Shown here piece by piece: positions 42,280 through 49,700 of a stretch of DNA of 64,000 nucleotides. Under the pieces are notes generated by a model, which worked only from the letters and a program-made list of their open reading frames with translations, ran no database searches and was not told where the DNA came from. Source of the stretch: an uncultured Alistipes sp. (GTDB taxonomy: Bacteria; Bacteroidota; Bacteroidia; Bacteroidales; Rikenellaceae); contig CAAGBI010000076.1 in NCBI GenBank assembly GCA_900768015.1, forward strand, positions 14,210 through 78,209. The letters are read 5' to 3'. The position numbers were made by a program, and so were the translations under genes. Position 1 is the stretch's first letter, and each line of letters starts with the position of its first letter.

Positions 42280-43740
42280 ATGTCTTCTAACAAAGGAAAG
42301 AACGGCATCGTCTTAAACCGAATGTATGTAGGCGATTATTTAGCTACCAATCTTGGTCATGAGGTAATTAACCTCTTTAAGGCAGACAATGGTAAACATT
42401 ATATCTATCTCAATGCAACGGGTAATTTCTCAAATGTACACAGTGACAAGATTGGTTATATGTTGTTTGTTAAATATCATGTGGATGGTGCTATTGAGGT
42501 TATTGGGATGGCGAAAGGGCTATCTGATATTCCTGGTGCAAATAAGACACTTCATAGAGATATAGTATATAAAGGCATTGATGATGATATCTGGCAGTTA
42601 CAGAAAAATTATATCGATGCACAGACTAATAAGCAAGGAGAAAAGGTGGGTATATCTTATGGTGGTGTTCCAATTTTAGATATCTTCAAAGGTTCAAAGC
42701 AGCAAAGCATTTTAATTACATATGAAGCAAAGAATGTTTACAAACCATGTAAGCGTATTTTTATACGCTACAGCAATGTAGATATTAATTGTAACGATGA
42801 GCATATCTGCGTCACATTAGAAGGTTATAACCAGGCTACGACATCGCTAAAATGCTATATTTATCCAGATGGGACATGTAAAAGAGAACAAGATAAGGGT
42901 AATATAGACAAGAAGAGAGATGACTACACAAAAATTTTCACTCTAATTATCAAAAACAATAGTATATGGGAAGAGGTTAAAACCTTAAAAGAAACCCTTG
43001 ATGAGAGTAAACAAGAATATAAAAAGTCTTTAACTCGTGAAGTGTCAATATTCGATATCTGCAGAATTCAGAACAACGAGAATGCCTTTTCGGATGCACT
43101 TAAACACTTTATGGAGCAATCTCAACCTAAATATATAGAACTGTGGCAAAAATTTTTTAGAGAGGTCAAGTTTTCTATGTTAGACGACCAATATAATTGC
43201 AAACCTCTTAACATAAAATTGGAGGACTATTGCGTAGCTCGAGAAGAGGATATCTCAAAAAATAGCCCACTGAGTGGTCGTATAGATTTGGTGATAAGAG
43301 ATAAAGAAAATATCATTGTTATTGAGAATAAGATTAAATCTGACATTAACAAAATCGCCACAGATAATACCAGCACCCAACTAAGACGATATTATAAGTA
43401 TATAGAGCATAAGATTAGGCACGAAGATAAGGAAAATCAAGATTATGGTAAGACACCTCACTATATTCTACTAACTCCGAAGTATAATATCCCTGAAATT
43501 GCGGATGAACCCAATGAGAAAGTACAGATGAAGGATGTATATAAAATAGTCACCTATGAAAAACTGCATAAGTTCATACAAGAAAATATTTCTGATTTTA
43601 ACGATGACCGCAATTTTATAGATTTCCATAACGCAATGTTCCGTCATACACTTGATAATGTAAACGACTACCTATACCACGATATGATGGAAAAATTTAT
43701 TAATATTATTGTAAAAAATCCTAAACAGAAAATATTTTAA
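42280..43740 (+). CDS. PD-(D/E)XK nuclease-like protein with unknown N-terminal domain
   Basis: 486 residues. The C-terminal ~230 (from SIFDICRIQNNENAFSDALKHFM) has the PD-(D/E)XK core: SGRIDLVI with D336, then IVIENKIKS with E349 and K351, followed by LRRYYKYIEH and HYILLTPKYNIP. This resembles the PDDEXK_4-type family. The N-terminal ~220 (start MSSNKGKNGIVLNRMYVGDY, with LKADNG-like beta-rich sequence) is unlike anything I know; a ~25-residue helix (WEEVKTLKETLDESKQEYKK) links the two. A single-protein defence nuclease whose N-terminal part senses something is one guess. Codon use is AT-rich, unlike the flanks. First gene of the island. Confidence 0.7.
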   Translation: MSSNKGKNGIVLNRMYVGDYLATNLGHEVINLFKADNGKHYIYLNATGNFSNVHSDKIGYMLFVKYHVDGAIEVIGMAKGLSDIPGANKTLHRDIVYKGIDDDIWQLQKNYIDAQTNKQGEKVGISYGGVPILDIFKGSKQQSILITYEAKNVYKPCKRIFIRYSNVDINCNDEHICVTLEGYNQATTSLKCYIYPDGTCKREQDKGNIDKKRDDYTKIFTLIIKNNSIWEEVKTLKETLDESKQEYKKSLTREVSIFDICRIQNNENAFSDALKHFMEQSQPKYIELWQKFFREVKFSMLDDQYNCKPLNIKLEDYCVAREEDISKNSPLSGRIDLVIRDKENIIVIENKIKSDINKIATDNTSTQLRRYYKYIEHKIRHEDKENQDYGKTPHYILLTPKYNIPEIADEPNEKVQMKDVYKIVTYEKLHKFIQENISDFNDDRNFIDFHNAMFRHTLDNVNDYLYHDMMEKFINIIVKNPKQKIF

Positions 43741-43762
43741 TAGAACCTTATATATTTGAGTT

Positions 43763-44419
43763 ATGAGCTTACTTGATGATAGCGCCACCATACTTAAACG
43801 TGCAGATGAGGCTATAAAACAAAGAATGATTCGTGAAAAGGTTGCCCATTGCCTTGTTGCATACGGGTTGCCACCTCGTTGCTTCGTGGCAGAAGAACAA
43901 GAGGATGTGTTGGTAAAAAAGATTTCGGAGGTTTGGAACCTTTCGAACATAAAGTGGCGCACTCCATTTGCTGAAAGATTGGAGCGAGATTTTATCTCTC
44001 ACCACGACGAGCATAAGGAGCGAACTCTTCTGTCACTTGATTGTCGCACATTGAAGAAAGGTGATGCTTATGGGTGGCTTAAACTTATCTCAGAGGGTAT
44101 GAAGAACGACACTCTTAACAAACCTATTTTGGTGATTGAGAATGTAGATCAAATACCCGATGGCGACCGTAGCGTCTACGACGACCCTCAATATATAGAG
44201 GACATATTAGTGCGTTCGTGGAAGAATGAGCTTATCAACATTGGCGATTTATATCTTGACCGCCGAGAAATGACCATCATCTTGACTTGCTCATCTGATA
44301 ACCACGCACGACTTGGCAATGCTTGTCACGACTGCTCTTATGCTTGGGCTGGCGAGTTCGATGAGTGGCTAGAAAAACATACTGAGACAGCAACTAAAAT
44401 GGTAGAAAAAGAGTTATAA
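43763..44419 (+). CDS. AAA/STAND-like protein lacking a visible P-loop
   Basis: 218 residues, cytoplasmic. A Walker B-like strand KPILVIENVDQIP (120-132, acidic E126/D129) and a sensor-1-like strand MTIILTCSS near 190 are in the right order, and the helix QYIEDILVRSWKNELINIGD is between. No GxxxxGK[ST] is present before them, so either ATP binding is lost or the match is only to the fold. 22 bp after the nuclease gene; probably the same transcript and perhaps its partner. No function assigned. Confidence 0.6.
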   Translation: MSLLDDSATILKRADEAIKQRMIREKVAHCLVAYGLPPRCFVAEEQEDVLVKKISEVWNLSNIKWRTPFAERLERDFISHHDEHKERTLLSLDCRTLKKGDAYGWLKLISEGMKNDTLNKPILVIENVDQIPDGDRSVYDDPQYIEDILVRSWKNELINIGDLYLDRREMTIILTCSSDNHARLGNACHDCSYAWAGEFDEWLEKHTETATKMVEKEL

Positions 44420-44453
44420 AAAATCAATACAGAACTAAGGGATGTGTGTTTTT

Positions 44454-44461
44454 TATTTTTG
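44454..44461 (+). promoter_or_regulatory. candidate promoter of the first WG-repeat gene
   Basis: TATTTTTG, 127 bp before the ATG at 44589. Confidence 0.4.
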
Positions 44462-44510
44462 TAAGTGTTTGATTAGTATATATTTACAAAATAATCTCAA
44501 AAATAGTTGT

Positions 44511-44552
44511 CGATTTTACTAAAGATTTTTGAGTTTTTCTTATATATACATA
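44511..44552 (+). repeat. 42-bp leader repeat, copy 1
   Basis: CGATTTTACTAAAGATTTTT and the following GAGTTTTTCTTATATATACATA; aligned without gaps it matches 37 of 42 bases of 45859-45900. Each copy lies 22-37 bp before a WG-repeat gene. Confidence 0.75.
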
Positions 44553-44588
44553 GAAGTACTTCAAAACAAACACAAAAGAATAGAAAAT

Positions 44589-45743
44589 ATGGATTATACT
44601 TATAAAAAGATTAAGAATTTTGCTACGCGATTGAGCAAAGAATTGGGACTTCAAATGCATATTCATAAAGAGGGCAAGACACTTGTTTGCTTTTTGAGAG
44701 AATGGTTAGATCTAGACCCTTATGCTTGGGTAGATATCAACATAGGTACCTACGATAAGTGGATGCAGAAGCTTCATATGAGTCGAGAGATTCACGGTGG
44801 TGGCGACTGGTATGCGCTCTCCGATTTTAGTGAAGATACGCAGGCTATGGTTCGTGATGCCCGTCGAAAGGGTGAGCCAGTGGTGTGGCTAGAGATGGCT
44901 ATTCGCACTATGAGACATAAGCGACACGAGGCTCGATGCGCTCTGATAAAAGGAAGTGAGTGCGAGTTTGACGATGAAGATATTAATTATATCAAGGAGT
45001 GGTTGAATAAGCAAAGAGCAACTATTGCCCCCGAGGAGGCTGCCGCTTTGAAGGTTGTCAACAGTCGAGGGTTTTATTACCCGCATTACGACAAGCAGAG
45101 TGAAACAATTTCGGTACAAAAAGATGGTAAATATGGGTTACTTGACAAGGAGGGTGAGATTATTTGTGAGCCTCTCTATGACAATATTCACCCTTTGAGA
45201 AATGGCAATGTCATAGTATGCAAAGAGAAGAGTTGGAGCCTAATCAATCGACAAGGCGAGATATTGAAGAGGCTCGAGTATGACACGGTTATAAAATTTG
45301 TTGATGGCTTTGCCATCGTTGCACTTGGGGATAAGGAAGGCATTATCGATGAGTCGGGAAATGTGTTGGGAGAGTTGAAGTATGACGAGATTAGATCACT
45401 GCAGTCTATTTCACGATATGGAGAAGAAGATAAATTTGCAGAATACTTCGAGGCGTGCATTGATGGTAAATGGGGATTTCTGAACAAACATGGTAAAGAA
45501 ATGAGTCCGTTTGTGTATGATGATATTCAAATGGGAGATTTCGAAGGAGGCTTTGTCCGAGTATGTAAAAATGGCAAGTGGGGCTATGTAAATGACAAAT
45601 GTGAGGAAATGTGCGAGTTCGTATATGAGTTTGACTGGAGGAATTTTCTTCGTTTGGGCGACAAGCTCTATAAACCCAATGCCGATGGAGTATTGGAGGA
45701 ATATGAGAAGAAACCAGTAGATGACAATGATCTTCCATTCTAA
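44589..45743 (+). CDS. WG-repeat protein (long)
   Basis: 384 residues from MDYTYKKIKNFATRLS (an in-frame ATG at 44529 lies within the leader repeat). N-terminal ~150 residues of unknown type, rich in W, R and charged residues (GGGDWYALSDFSEDTQAMV), then five to six WG-type beta repeats: DGKYGLLDKEGEI, EKSWSLINRQGEI, DKEGIIDESGNV, DGKWGFLNKHGKEMS, NGKWGYVNDKCEEM. WG repeats build beta-rich binding surfaces and occur in toxin-immunity and other accessory loci. Function unknown. Confidence 0.75.
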   Translation: MDYTYKKIKNFATRLSKELGLQMHIHKEGKTLVCFLREWLDLDPYAWVDINIGTYDKWMQKLHMSREIHGGGDWYALSDFSEDTQAMVRDARRKGEPVVWLEMAIRTMRHKRHEARCALIKGSECEFDDEDINYIKEWLNKQRATIAPEEAAALKVVNSRGFYYPHYDKQSETISVQKDGKYGLLDKEGEIICEPLYDNIHPLRNGNVIVCKEKSWSLINRQGEILKRLEYDTVIKFVDGFAIVALGDKEGIIDESGNVLGELKYDEIRSLQSISRYGEEDKFAEYFEACIDGKWGFLNKHGKEMSPFVYDDIQMGDFEGGFVRVCKNGKWGYVNDKCEEMCEFVYEFDWRNFLRLGDKLYKPNADGVLEEYEKKPVDDNDLPF

Positions 45744-45858
45744 ATATGACTCCTGATTCTATAATTGGGACCTACTTTGTAGATAAAATACGATGTAGGT
45801 CCTTTTATATTAATTACTGATAGTCTGCACTTTGCGAGTTGGATTAAAATATTTTTCG

Positions 45859-45900
45859 CGATTTCACTAAAGTTTTTCGAGTTTTTGGTATATATACATA
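45859..45900 (+). repeat. 42-bp leader repeat, copy 2
   Basis: CGATTTCACTAAAGTTTTTC and GAGTTTTTGGTATATATACATA; see 44511-44552. Likely a shared promoter or leader carried along when the WG gene was duplicated. Confidence 0.75.
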
Positions 45901-45922
45901 TAAACTTAAAAAATCGAGCATT

Positions 45923-46315
45923 ATGACAAAAGGCAAGCAGACTCTACTGCGATTGGTTTTTAATAGCAAAGAGCACACATTCGACAAGAAGATACTATCG
46001 AAGTATGATTGGGTAGATTGTTTTGTCTGCGAAGATAGAGCAAAAGTTAGACTTAACGACAAGGAGGGGTATATCGATACCGATGGTAGGGAGATTTGCC
46101 CTATAAAGTATGACGAAACAGATATTTTTAGCGAGGGCTTAGCGAGTGTTTGCATCGACGGCAAGTGGGGTTTCATCAATACCGAAGGTGAGGAGGTCAT
46201 TCCGTTGATGTATGACGAGGTTATTAGAATGTTTCGTAAGGGATTTGCCGTAGTACGCATTGGCGAAAAGAAGTTGGCGATAAATGAGTTAGGATATATT
46301 GTAAAGAAATTATAA
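45923..46315 (+). CDS. WG-repeat protein (short)
   Basis: 130 residues with two clear WG units (RAKVRLNDKEGYIDTDG, DGKWGFINTEGEEVIP) and a degenerate third (GEKKLAINELGYI). It lacks the N-terminal domain of the long neighbour. Probably a partial duplicate of it with its own copy of the leader. Function unknown. Confidence 0.72.
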   Translation: MTKGKQTLLRLVFNSKEHTFDKKILSKYDWVDCFVCEDRAKVRLNDKEGYIDTDGREICPIKYDETDIFSEGLASVCIDGKWGFINTEGEEVIPLMYDEVIRMFRKGFAVVRIGEKKLAINELGYIVKKL

Positions 46316-46333
46316 TAAAATAGATATTTCAAA

Positions 46334-46675
46334 ATGAAAACGGTACAGGATTACTTAAATGAGATAGGCACAGAGGTATTACTTACTGCCGAAGAGGAGA
46401 CGGTTTTACTGCCACAAGCTGCTAATGGAAATGAGGAGGCTCTCGACAAAATTATAAATGCTAATCTGCGTTTTATTGTTAGCATAGCAAACCAATATCA
46501 AAATAGAAGACTCTCTCTGCTCCAGCTCTTTGATATCAGTAAGCAAGGGTTAGCATATGCCGTAAAGGAGAGCGTTTCAAAACCTCACAATCAAAGGTTT
46601 ATTCAGTTCGCTGTGCCGTATATGCGAAAGGCTATCGAGGAGGTGATTGACAAACAGAGTGCATTAAGAGCTTAA
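46334..46675 (+). CDS. truncated sigma-70-like protein (regions 1.2-2 only)
   Basis: 113 residues. LTAEEETVLLPQAANGNEEALDKIINANLRFIVSIANQYQ is the region 1.2-2.1 signature of primary-type sigma factors, and LSLLQLFDISKQGLAYAV with FAVPYMRKAIEE follows the region 2.2-2.4 pattern, but the -10 melting residues are poorly kept (QFAVPYMRKAI against the usual YATWWIRQAI). Regions 3 and 4 are absent, with no trace downstream, so it cannot recognise a -33 box in the usual way. Could act as an anti-sigma-like decoy, a core-polymerase binder or a specialised activator. 18 bp after the short WG gene. Confidence 0.7.
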   Translation: MKTVQDYLNEIGTEVLLTAEEETVLLPQAANGNEEALDKIINANLRFIVSIANQYQNRRLSLLQLFDISKQGLAYAVKESVSKPHNQRFIQFAVPYMRKAIEEVIDKQSALRA

Positions 46676-46736
46676 TGAAAAGTATGATCAAGATAACAAA
46701 GAGAAGAAAAATAAAACATTACCAAATTGACGAACT

Positions 46737-47375
46737 ATGGAGAAAGAACTTAGGTTAAGAGATCCAGGTATAGGTAATCTGCCAATTATACCACCACTCG
46801 AAGAGAGCGATGAAATAATAGATCATAACAAGAAGACTATATTACTACAAGTCTATGGTGAAAGTGTCGATTTGGCTTTAGCGGAGACTGACAGGGAAGT
46901 GTGGCGTGAAACGTTATGCAGAGGTTTGGTGTTCAACAATTATGGTAGTTACTCAATAAGTGTTGAGGTTGATGGTAAAAGAATTCACCCAAGCTTTAAT
47001 AATGTAAACCGAATACCCAAAGAGTTTATCATATCGAAGGAGTGGCAGAACAAGAAGCTCGATTGGAATAGCTGTATATGCAAATCATTGGATATTGAAT
47101 TCTATTGCGATATAGAGGTGGATGCAGAGTTTGACGAGAAGTTATTGCAATACAATGTTGTCTATCCAGCATCCATTCGAGTCGGCAGAAAGGTTTATCG
47201 CTACAACCGACCTATACTGACGGGTGTCAACTATAATGGAAAAGACTACAAATTGTATCCATTTAGAAGAAAGTTGAAAGTCTTAGTTAATATACCAATT
47301 GATTTGGATATAGAGGAACCCAACGAGTCGATATTAGATGGGTTCTATATCCCAGAGTATAACACGATTAAATAA
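46737..47375 (+). CDS. island hypothetical protein (212 aa)
   Basis: No family recognised. Soluble, probably beta-rich in the middle (SISVEVDGKRIHPSF, ASIRVGRKVYRYNRPIL), no signal peptide or membrane helix. Its last base is the first base of the next ATG (TAATG), so the two are translationally coupled. AT-rich codon use like the whole island. Confidence 0.65.
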   Translation: MEKELRLRDPGIGNLPIIPPLEESDEIIDHNKKTILLQVYGESVDLALAETDREVWRETLCRGLVFNNYGSYSISVEVDGKRIHPSFNNVNRIPKEFIISKEWQNKKLDWNSCICKSLDIEFYCDIEVDAEFDEKLLQYNVVYPASIRVGRKVYRYNRPILTGVNYNGKDYKLYPFRRKLKVLVNIPIDLDIEEPNESILDGFYIPEYNTIK

Positions 47376-47809
47376 TGAAACATAAAATAGTTGAGCAAGC
47401 CGTACGATGGCTTGAGAAAATGGGCATAGAAGTCGAGCATAATGAGGAACTTCAAGAATTTGAGTTTGAGTATAAGGGTGCCTTTATGATTATTCATACG
47501 GATACTCCCGAAGGTGTACTTTCGTTCACTTGTCCGTATGTGTTCCCCGATGAGGTGTCGAATGAGAATAAAACTATTTTTGAGAAGGCTAAAGAATGGT
47601 GGACAAAACATATCGACACAGAACATTGTTTTTGCGAATTTGTAGACAATGATCTCGCCTATATATGTTGCTTGTATGGTCGATATTGCAAAGGTCCCCT
47701 CCGTAAATATGAATTGGTGGAAATACTTGATGATACCATACAAAAATGGGAACTTTTTATGATTGCCATATCATCGTCTTTCAACAATCAACTTAATATA
47801 AAAAAATAA
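47375..47809 (+). CDS. island hypothetical protein (144 aa), YbjN-like fold possible
   Basis: 144 residues: IVEQAVRWLEKMGIEVEHNEELQEFEFEYKGAFMIIHTD, then a beta-rich centre and a C-terminal helix ELVEILDDTIQKWELFMI. The helix-strand-strand pattern recalls YbjN/T3SS-chaperone-like folds, but this is weak. It shares one base with the preceding gene. Its last codons lie in the right boundary repeat. Confidence 0.6.
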   Translation: MKHKIVEQAVRWLEKMGIEVEHNEELQEFEFEYKGAFMIIHTDTPEGVLSFTCPYVFPDEVSNENKTIFEKAKEWWTKHIDTEHCFCEFVDNDLAYICCLYGRYCKGPLRKYELVEILDDTIQKWELFMIAISSSFNNQLNIKK

Positions 47810-47846
47810 TATAGGAGTCCTTGTGGGACTCCTTATATTTTTTAGT
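47803..47846 (-). terminator. tRNA-Arg terminator / right boundary repeat of the island
   Basis: Minus-strand ACTAAAAAATATAAGGAGTC, then CCACAAGGACTCCTATATTATTTT. Hairpin AGGAGTCC/GGACTCCT with T-rich tail, just 7 bp after the tRNA. Nearly identical to 41635-41680 in inverted orientation. Confidence 0.8.
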
Positions 47847-47853
47847 TCTTTCG

Positions 47854-47927
47854 TGATTCCGGCGGGGTTCGAACCCACGACCCACAGCTTAGAAGGCTGT
47901 TGCTCTATCCAACTGAGCTACGGAACC
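47854..47927 (-). tRNA. tRNA-Arg (anticodon UCU)
   Basis: 74 nt on the minus strand. Acceptor GGTTCCG pairs with CGGAATC (one G-U), D arm GCTC...GAGC, anticodon arm ACAGC-CTTCTAA-GCTGT with TCT at 34-36, T arm GTGGGTTCGAACCCC region, discriminator A. CCA is not encoded. A -7 box TAATTTTG (48029-48036, minus) lies about 100 bp upstream. Confidence 0.97.
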
Positions 47928-48028
47928 AACTCCCTAAAATGTCTTCCCCCCCCTTCACATGCCGTTTGTCAACACCTCTCAGCGTATAACCACCAGCACG
48001 CAGGGCAGATTACAACATTTTAGCGGTG

Positions 48029-48036
48029 CAAAATTA
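48029..48036 (-). promoter_or_regulatory. candidate promoter of tRNA-Arg
   Basis: Minus-strand TAATTTTG; the 5' leader to the tRNA would be about 95 bases, to be removed by RNase P. Confidence 0.45.
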
Positions 48037-48106
48037 CACAAAATATATTAATCCACCAAATTTTTCGGCTATCCTTATTTATAAAAACTCCATTAAACCC
48101 TCCTCT

Positions 48107-48925
48107 CTACAGCGAGGCTTCAAGCAGGGCCTGGCTCTCGAGGGCATTCTTAGGCGTTATGCCGTAGCGCGCCCACTGCTTCATATAGCGGTTATCCTCC
48201 GCGGGGAGTGCCCTCAAAAGTGTCATGCTACGCTCGGCGTAGTCCGTATGGCCGAGGCTGCGGCAGTAGGCATAGATGGCGGGGGCTACGAAGTTGATAC
48301 CCAGAAGCGTACGGCGTGTGGCTCCGAGGCGTGGGGCAATGGGCGTAGCATCGCCAAGAAGGTTGCACCAGCGCTCCGAGATGTTAGCACCAAACATCTT
48401 CTTTAGCTCCTCCGTAGAGGTGCACGACAGAATGTTCGAGATGCTGATTGCGTCGCTGTGTAGGAGTGCTGCGACCTGCACGAGGTGCAAGAGTGGACTC
48501 TGATACTGGTTCATGCAGACCACATCCCAACACTCCGCGCTCATGGGCGTGATGGAGTACTTCGCGGCGAGGTGCATAAACTCCTGGCGGAGCATCTTGG
48601 CGTAGTCATCCGCGCCGCACATATCCAACAATCCCGCAGCACCGATTAGCAGGGCCTCGACACCGCGCAGTGTGCCACACTCGCGCATGATAACATTGTA
48701 GGGTACACGCTGGGCGAGTTGCTCTGCCGCCGCTCTATTGCGTTTAGTGACCATGTAGCGCAGCAGTAGGCGGTAGATAGTTTGAGGCCATTCGCCACGC
48801 GACGAGGCGTGCATATCCTCTATTGTGGCGCTCTTCTTCTCGAGGCGCTGGAGGCATAGGCGACGATAGGCTGCGGCGCGCTCAGCGTCGTTCATAGCTA
48901 CAATATCGCCATTCACGCCTGCCAT
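48107..48925 (-). CDS. DUF2851 protein, C-terminal half only
   Basis: 272 residues. The usual family length is about 420; the blocks kept here (GEWPQTIYRLLLRYM, LRGVEALLIGAAGLL, RQEFMHLAAKYSITPMS and LPAEDNRYMKQWARYGITPKNALESQALLEASL) are those of the C-terminal half. The N-terminal beta-rich part is absent and there is no trace of it in the 8 bp up to the previous gene. Start ATG may instead be at 48895 (MNDAERAAAYR). Last gene of the GSCFA-phosphatase-sufE-DUF59 group. Function unknown. Confidence 0.72.
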   Translation of the reverse strand: MAGVNGDIVAMNDAERAAAYRRLCLQRLEKKSATIEDMHASSRGEWPQTIYRLLLRYMVTKRNRAAAEQLAQRVPYNVIMRECGTLRGVEALLIGAAGLLDMCGADDYAKMLRQEFMHLAAKYSITPMSAECWDVVCMNQYQSPLLHLVQVAALLHSDAISISNILSCTSTEELKKMFGANISERWCNLLGDATPIAPRLGATRRTLLGINFVAPAIYAYCRSLGHTDYAERSMTLLRALPAEDNRYMKQWARYGITPKNALESQALLEASL

Positions 48926-48933
48926 AGCCGCTA

Positions 48934-49254
48934 CTACATAAGGTTGAGCTCGAGGAGTGCCTCCTCGCTCATCATAGACTTATCCCACTGTGGCTCGAAT
49001 GTGAGCGTGATGTTCACCTTCTCGACACCCTGCACCTTGCTCACCTCGCGGTGGATGTCGGCAAGGAGCATATCTGCCATGGGGCAGTTGGGCGCTGTGA
49101 GCGTCATGATGATGTCGGCCGTGCCCGAGGGATCGAAGTTAATCTCGTAGATAAGGCCGAGGTCGTAGATGTTTACGGGAATCTCGGGGTCGTATATATT
49201 CTTGAGCGTGAGAACGATATTCTTCTCAACTGCCAAAATCTCCTCTGGTGTCAT
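48934..49254 (-). CDS. DUF59/MIP18-family Fe-S assembly protein (SufT-like)
   Basis: 106 residues. YDPEIPVNIYDLGLIYEI and TLTAPNCPMADMLLADI (conserved Cys) and the C-terminal NITLTFEPQWDKSMM define the DUF59 family that helps mature Fe-S proteins. It lies 4 bp after sufE, in agreement with that role. Confidence 0.92.
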   Translation of the reverse strand: MTPEEILAVEKNIVLTLKNIYDPEIPVNIYDLGLIYEINFDPSGTADIIMTLTAPNCPMADMLLADIHREVSKVQGVEKVNITLTFEPQWDKSMMSEEALLELNLM

Positions 49255-49258
49255 ATCG

Positions 49259-49684
49259 TTAGTTATTCGCTGTTTTAGTCATAATTAGTGCGTCGAGCTT
49301 CATCTGCTGAATCATGGCACGAAGGCCATTGCTGCGTGTGGGTGATAGGTTCTCGCCCAAGCCGATAGCGTCGACAAAGTAGAGGTCGATGTGTGCAGCC
49401 TCCTCGGGGGTGCGGCCATTCATAACACGCACCAAGAGGGCGATGATGCCCTTGGTGATGATAGCGTCGCTATCTGCCGTGTAGTGCATCTTGCCATCCA
49501 CCATCTCGGCACTCACCCACACACGCGACTGACAGCCCTCTATAAGGTAGCGGTCTGTGCGCTTTGCGGGGTCTATTGCGGGTAGCGAGTCGGCAAGGCT
49601 GATGAGGTAGTCGTACTTATCGAGCCAGTCGTCGAACATCGCAAACTCCTCGATTATAGCATCCTGTATTGCGTCGTTAGCCAT
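49259..49684 (-). CDS. sufE: SufE-family cysteine desulfurase activator
   Basis: 141 residues. LEGCQSRVWV-type block (here IEGCQSRVWVSAEM) holds the sulfur-accepting Cys, and the C-terminal FVDAIGLGENLSPTRSNGL matches SufE. It takes persulfide from SufS. No sufBCDS nearby. 16 bp after the phosphatase gene. Confidence 0.93.
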   Translation of the reverse strand: MANDAIQDAIIEEFAMFDDWLDKYDYLISLADSLPAIDPAKRTDRYLIEGCQSRVWVSAEMVDGKMHYTADSDAIITKGIIALLVRVMNGRTPEEAAHIDLYFVDAIGLGENLSPTRSNGLRAMIQQMKLDALIMTKTANN

Positions 49685-49700
49685 ATTTCAATATATCTTT

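Noticed and set aside
41932..42316. Short plus-strand ORFs at 41932-42144 and 42032-42316
   Set aside because: They overlap each other and the nuclease start, and show no family marks; read as leader sequence.
45844..46332. Minus-strand ORF of 162 codons whose end resembles that of the minus-strand ORF at 44484-44666
   Set aside because: The likeness comes only from the duplicated 42-bp leader being read in the same frame; it is antisense to the short WG gene.
48107..48925. Pseudogene call for the short DUF2851 gene
   Set aside because: The frame is intact, in operon with normal spacing and housekeeping-like codon use; no remnant of the missing half is found.
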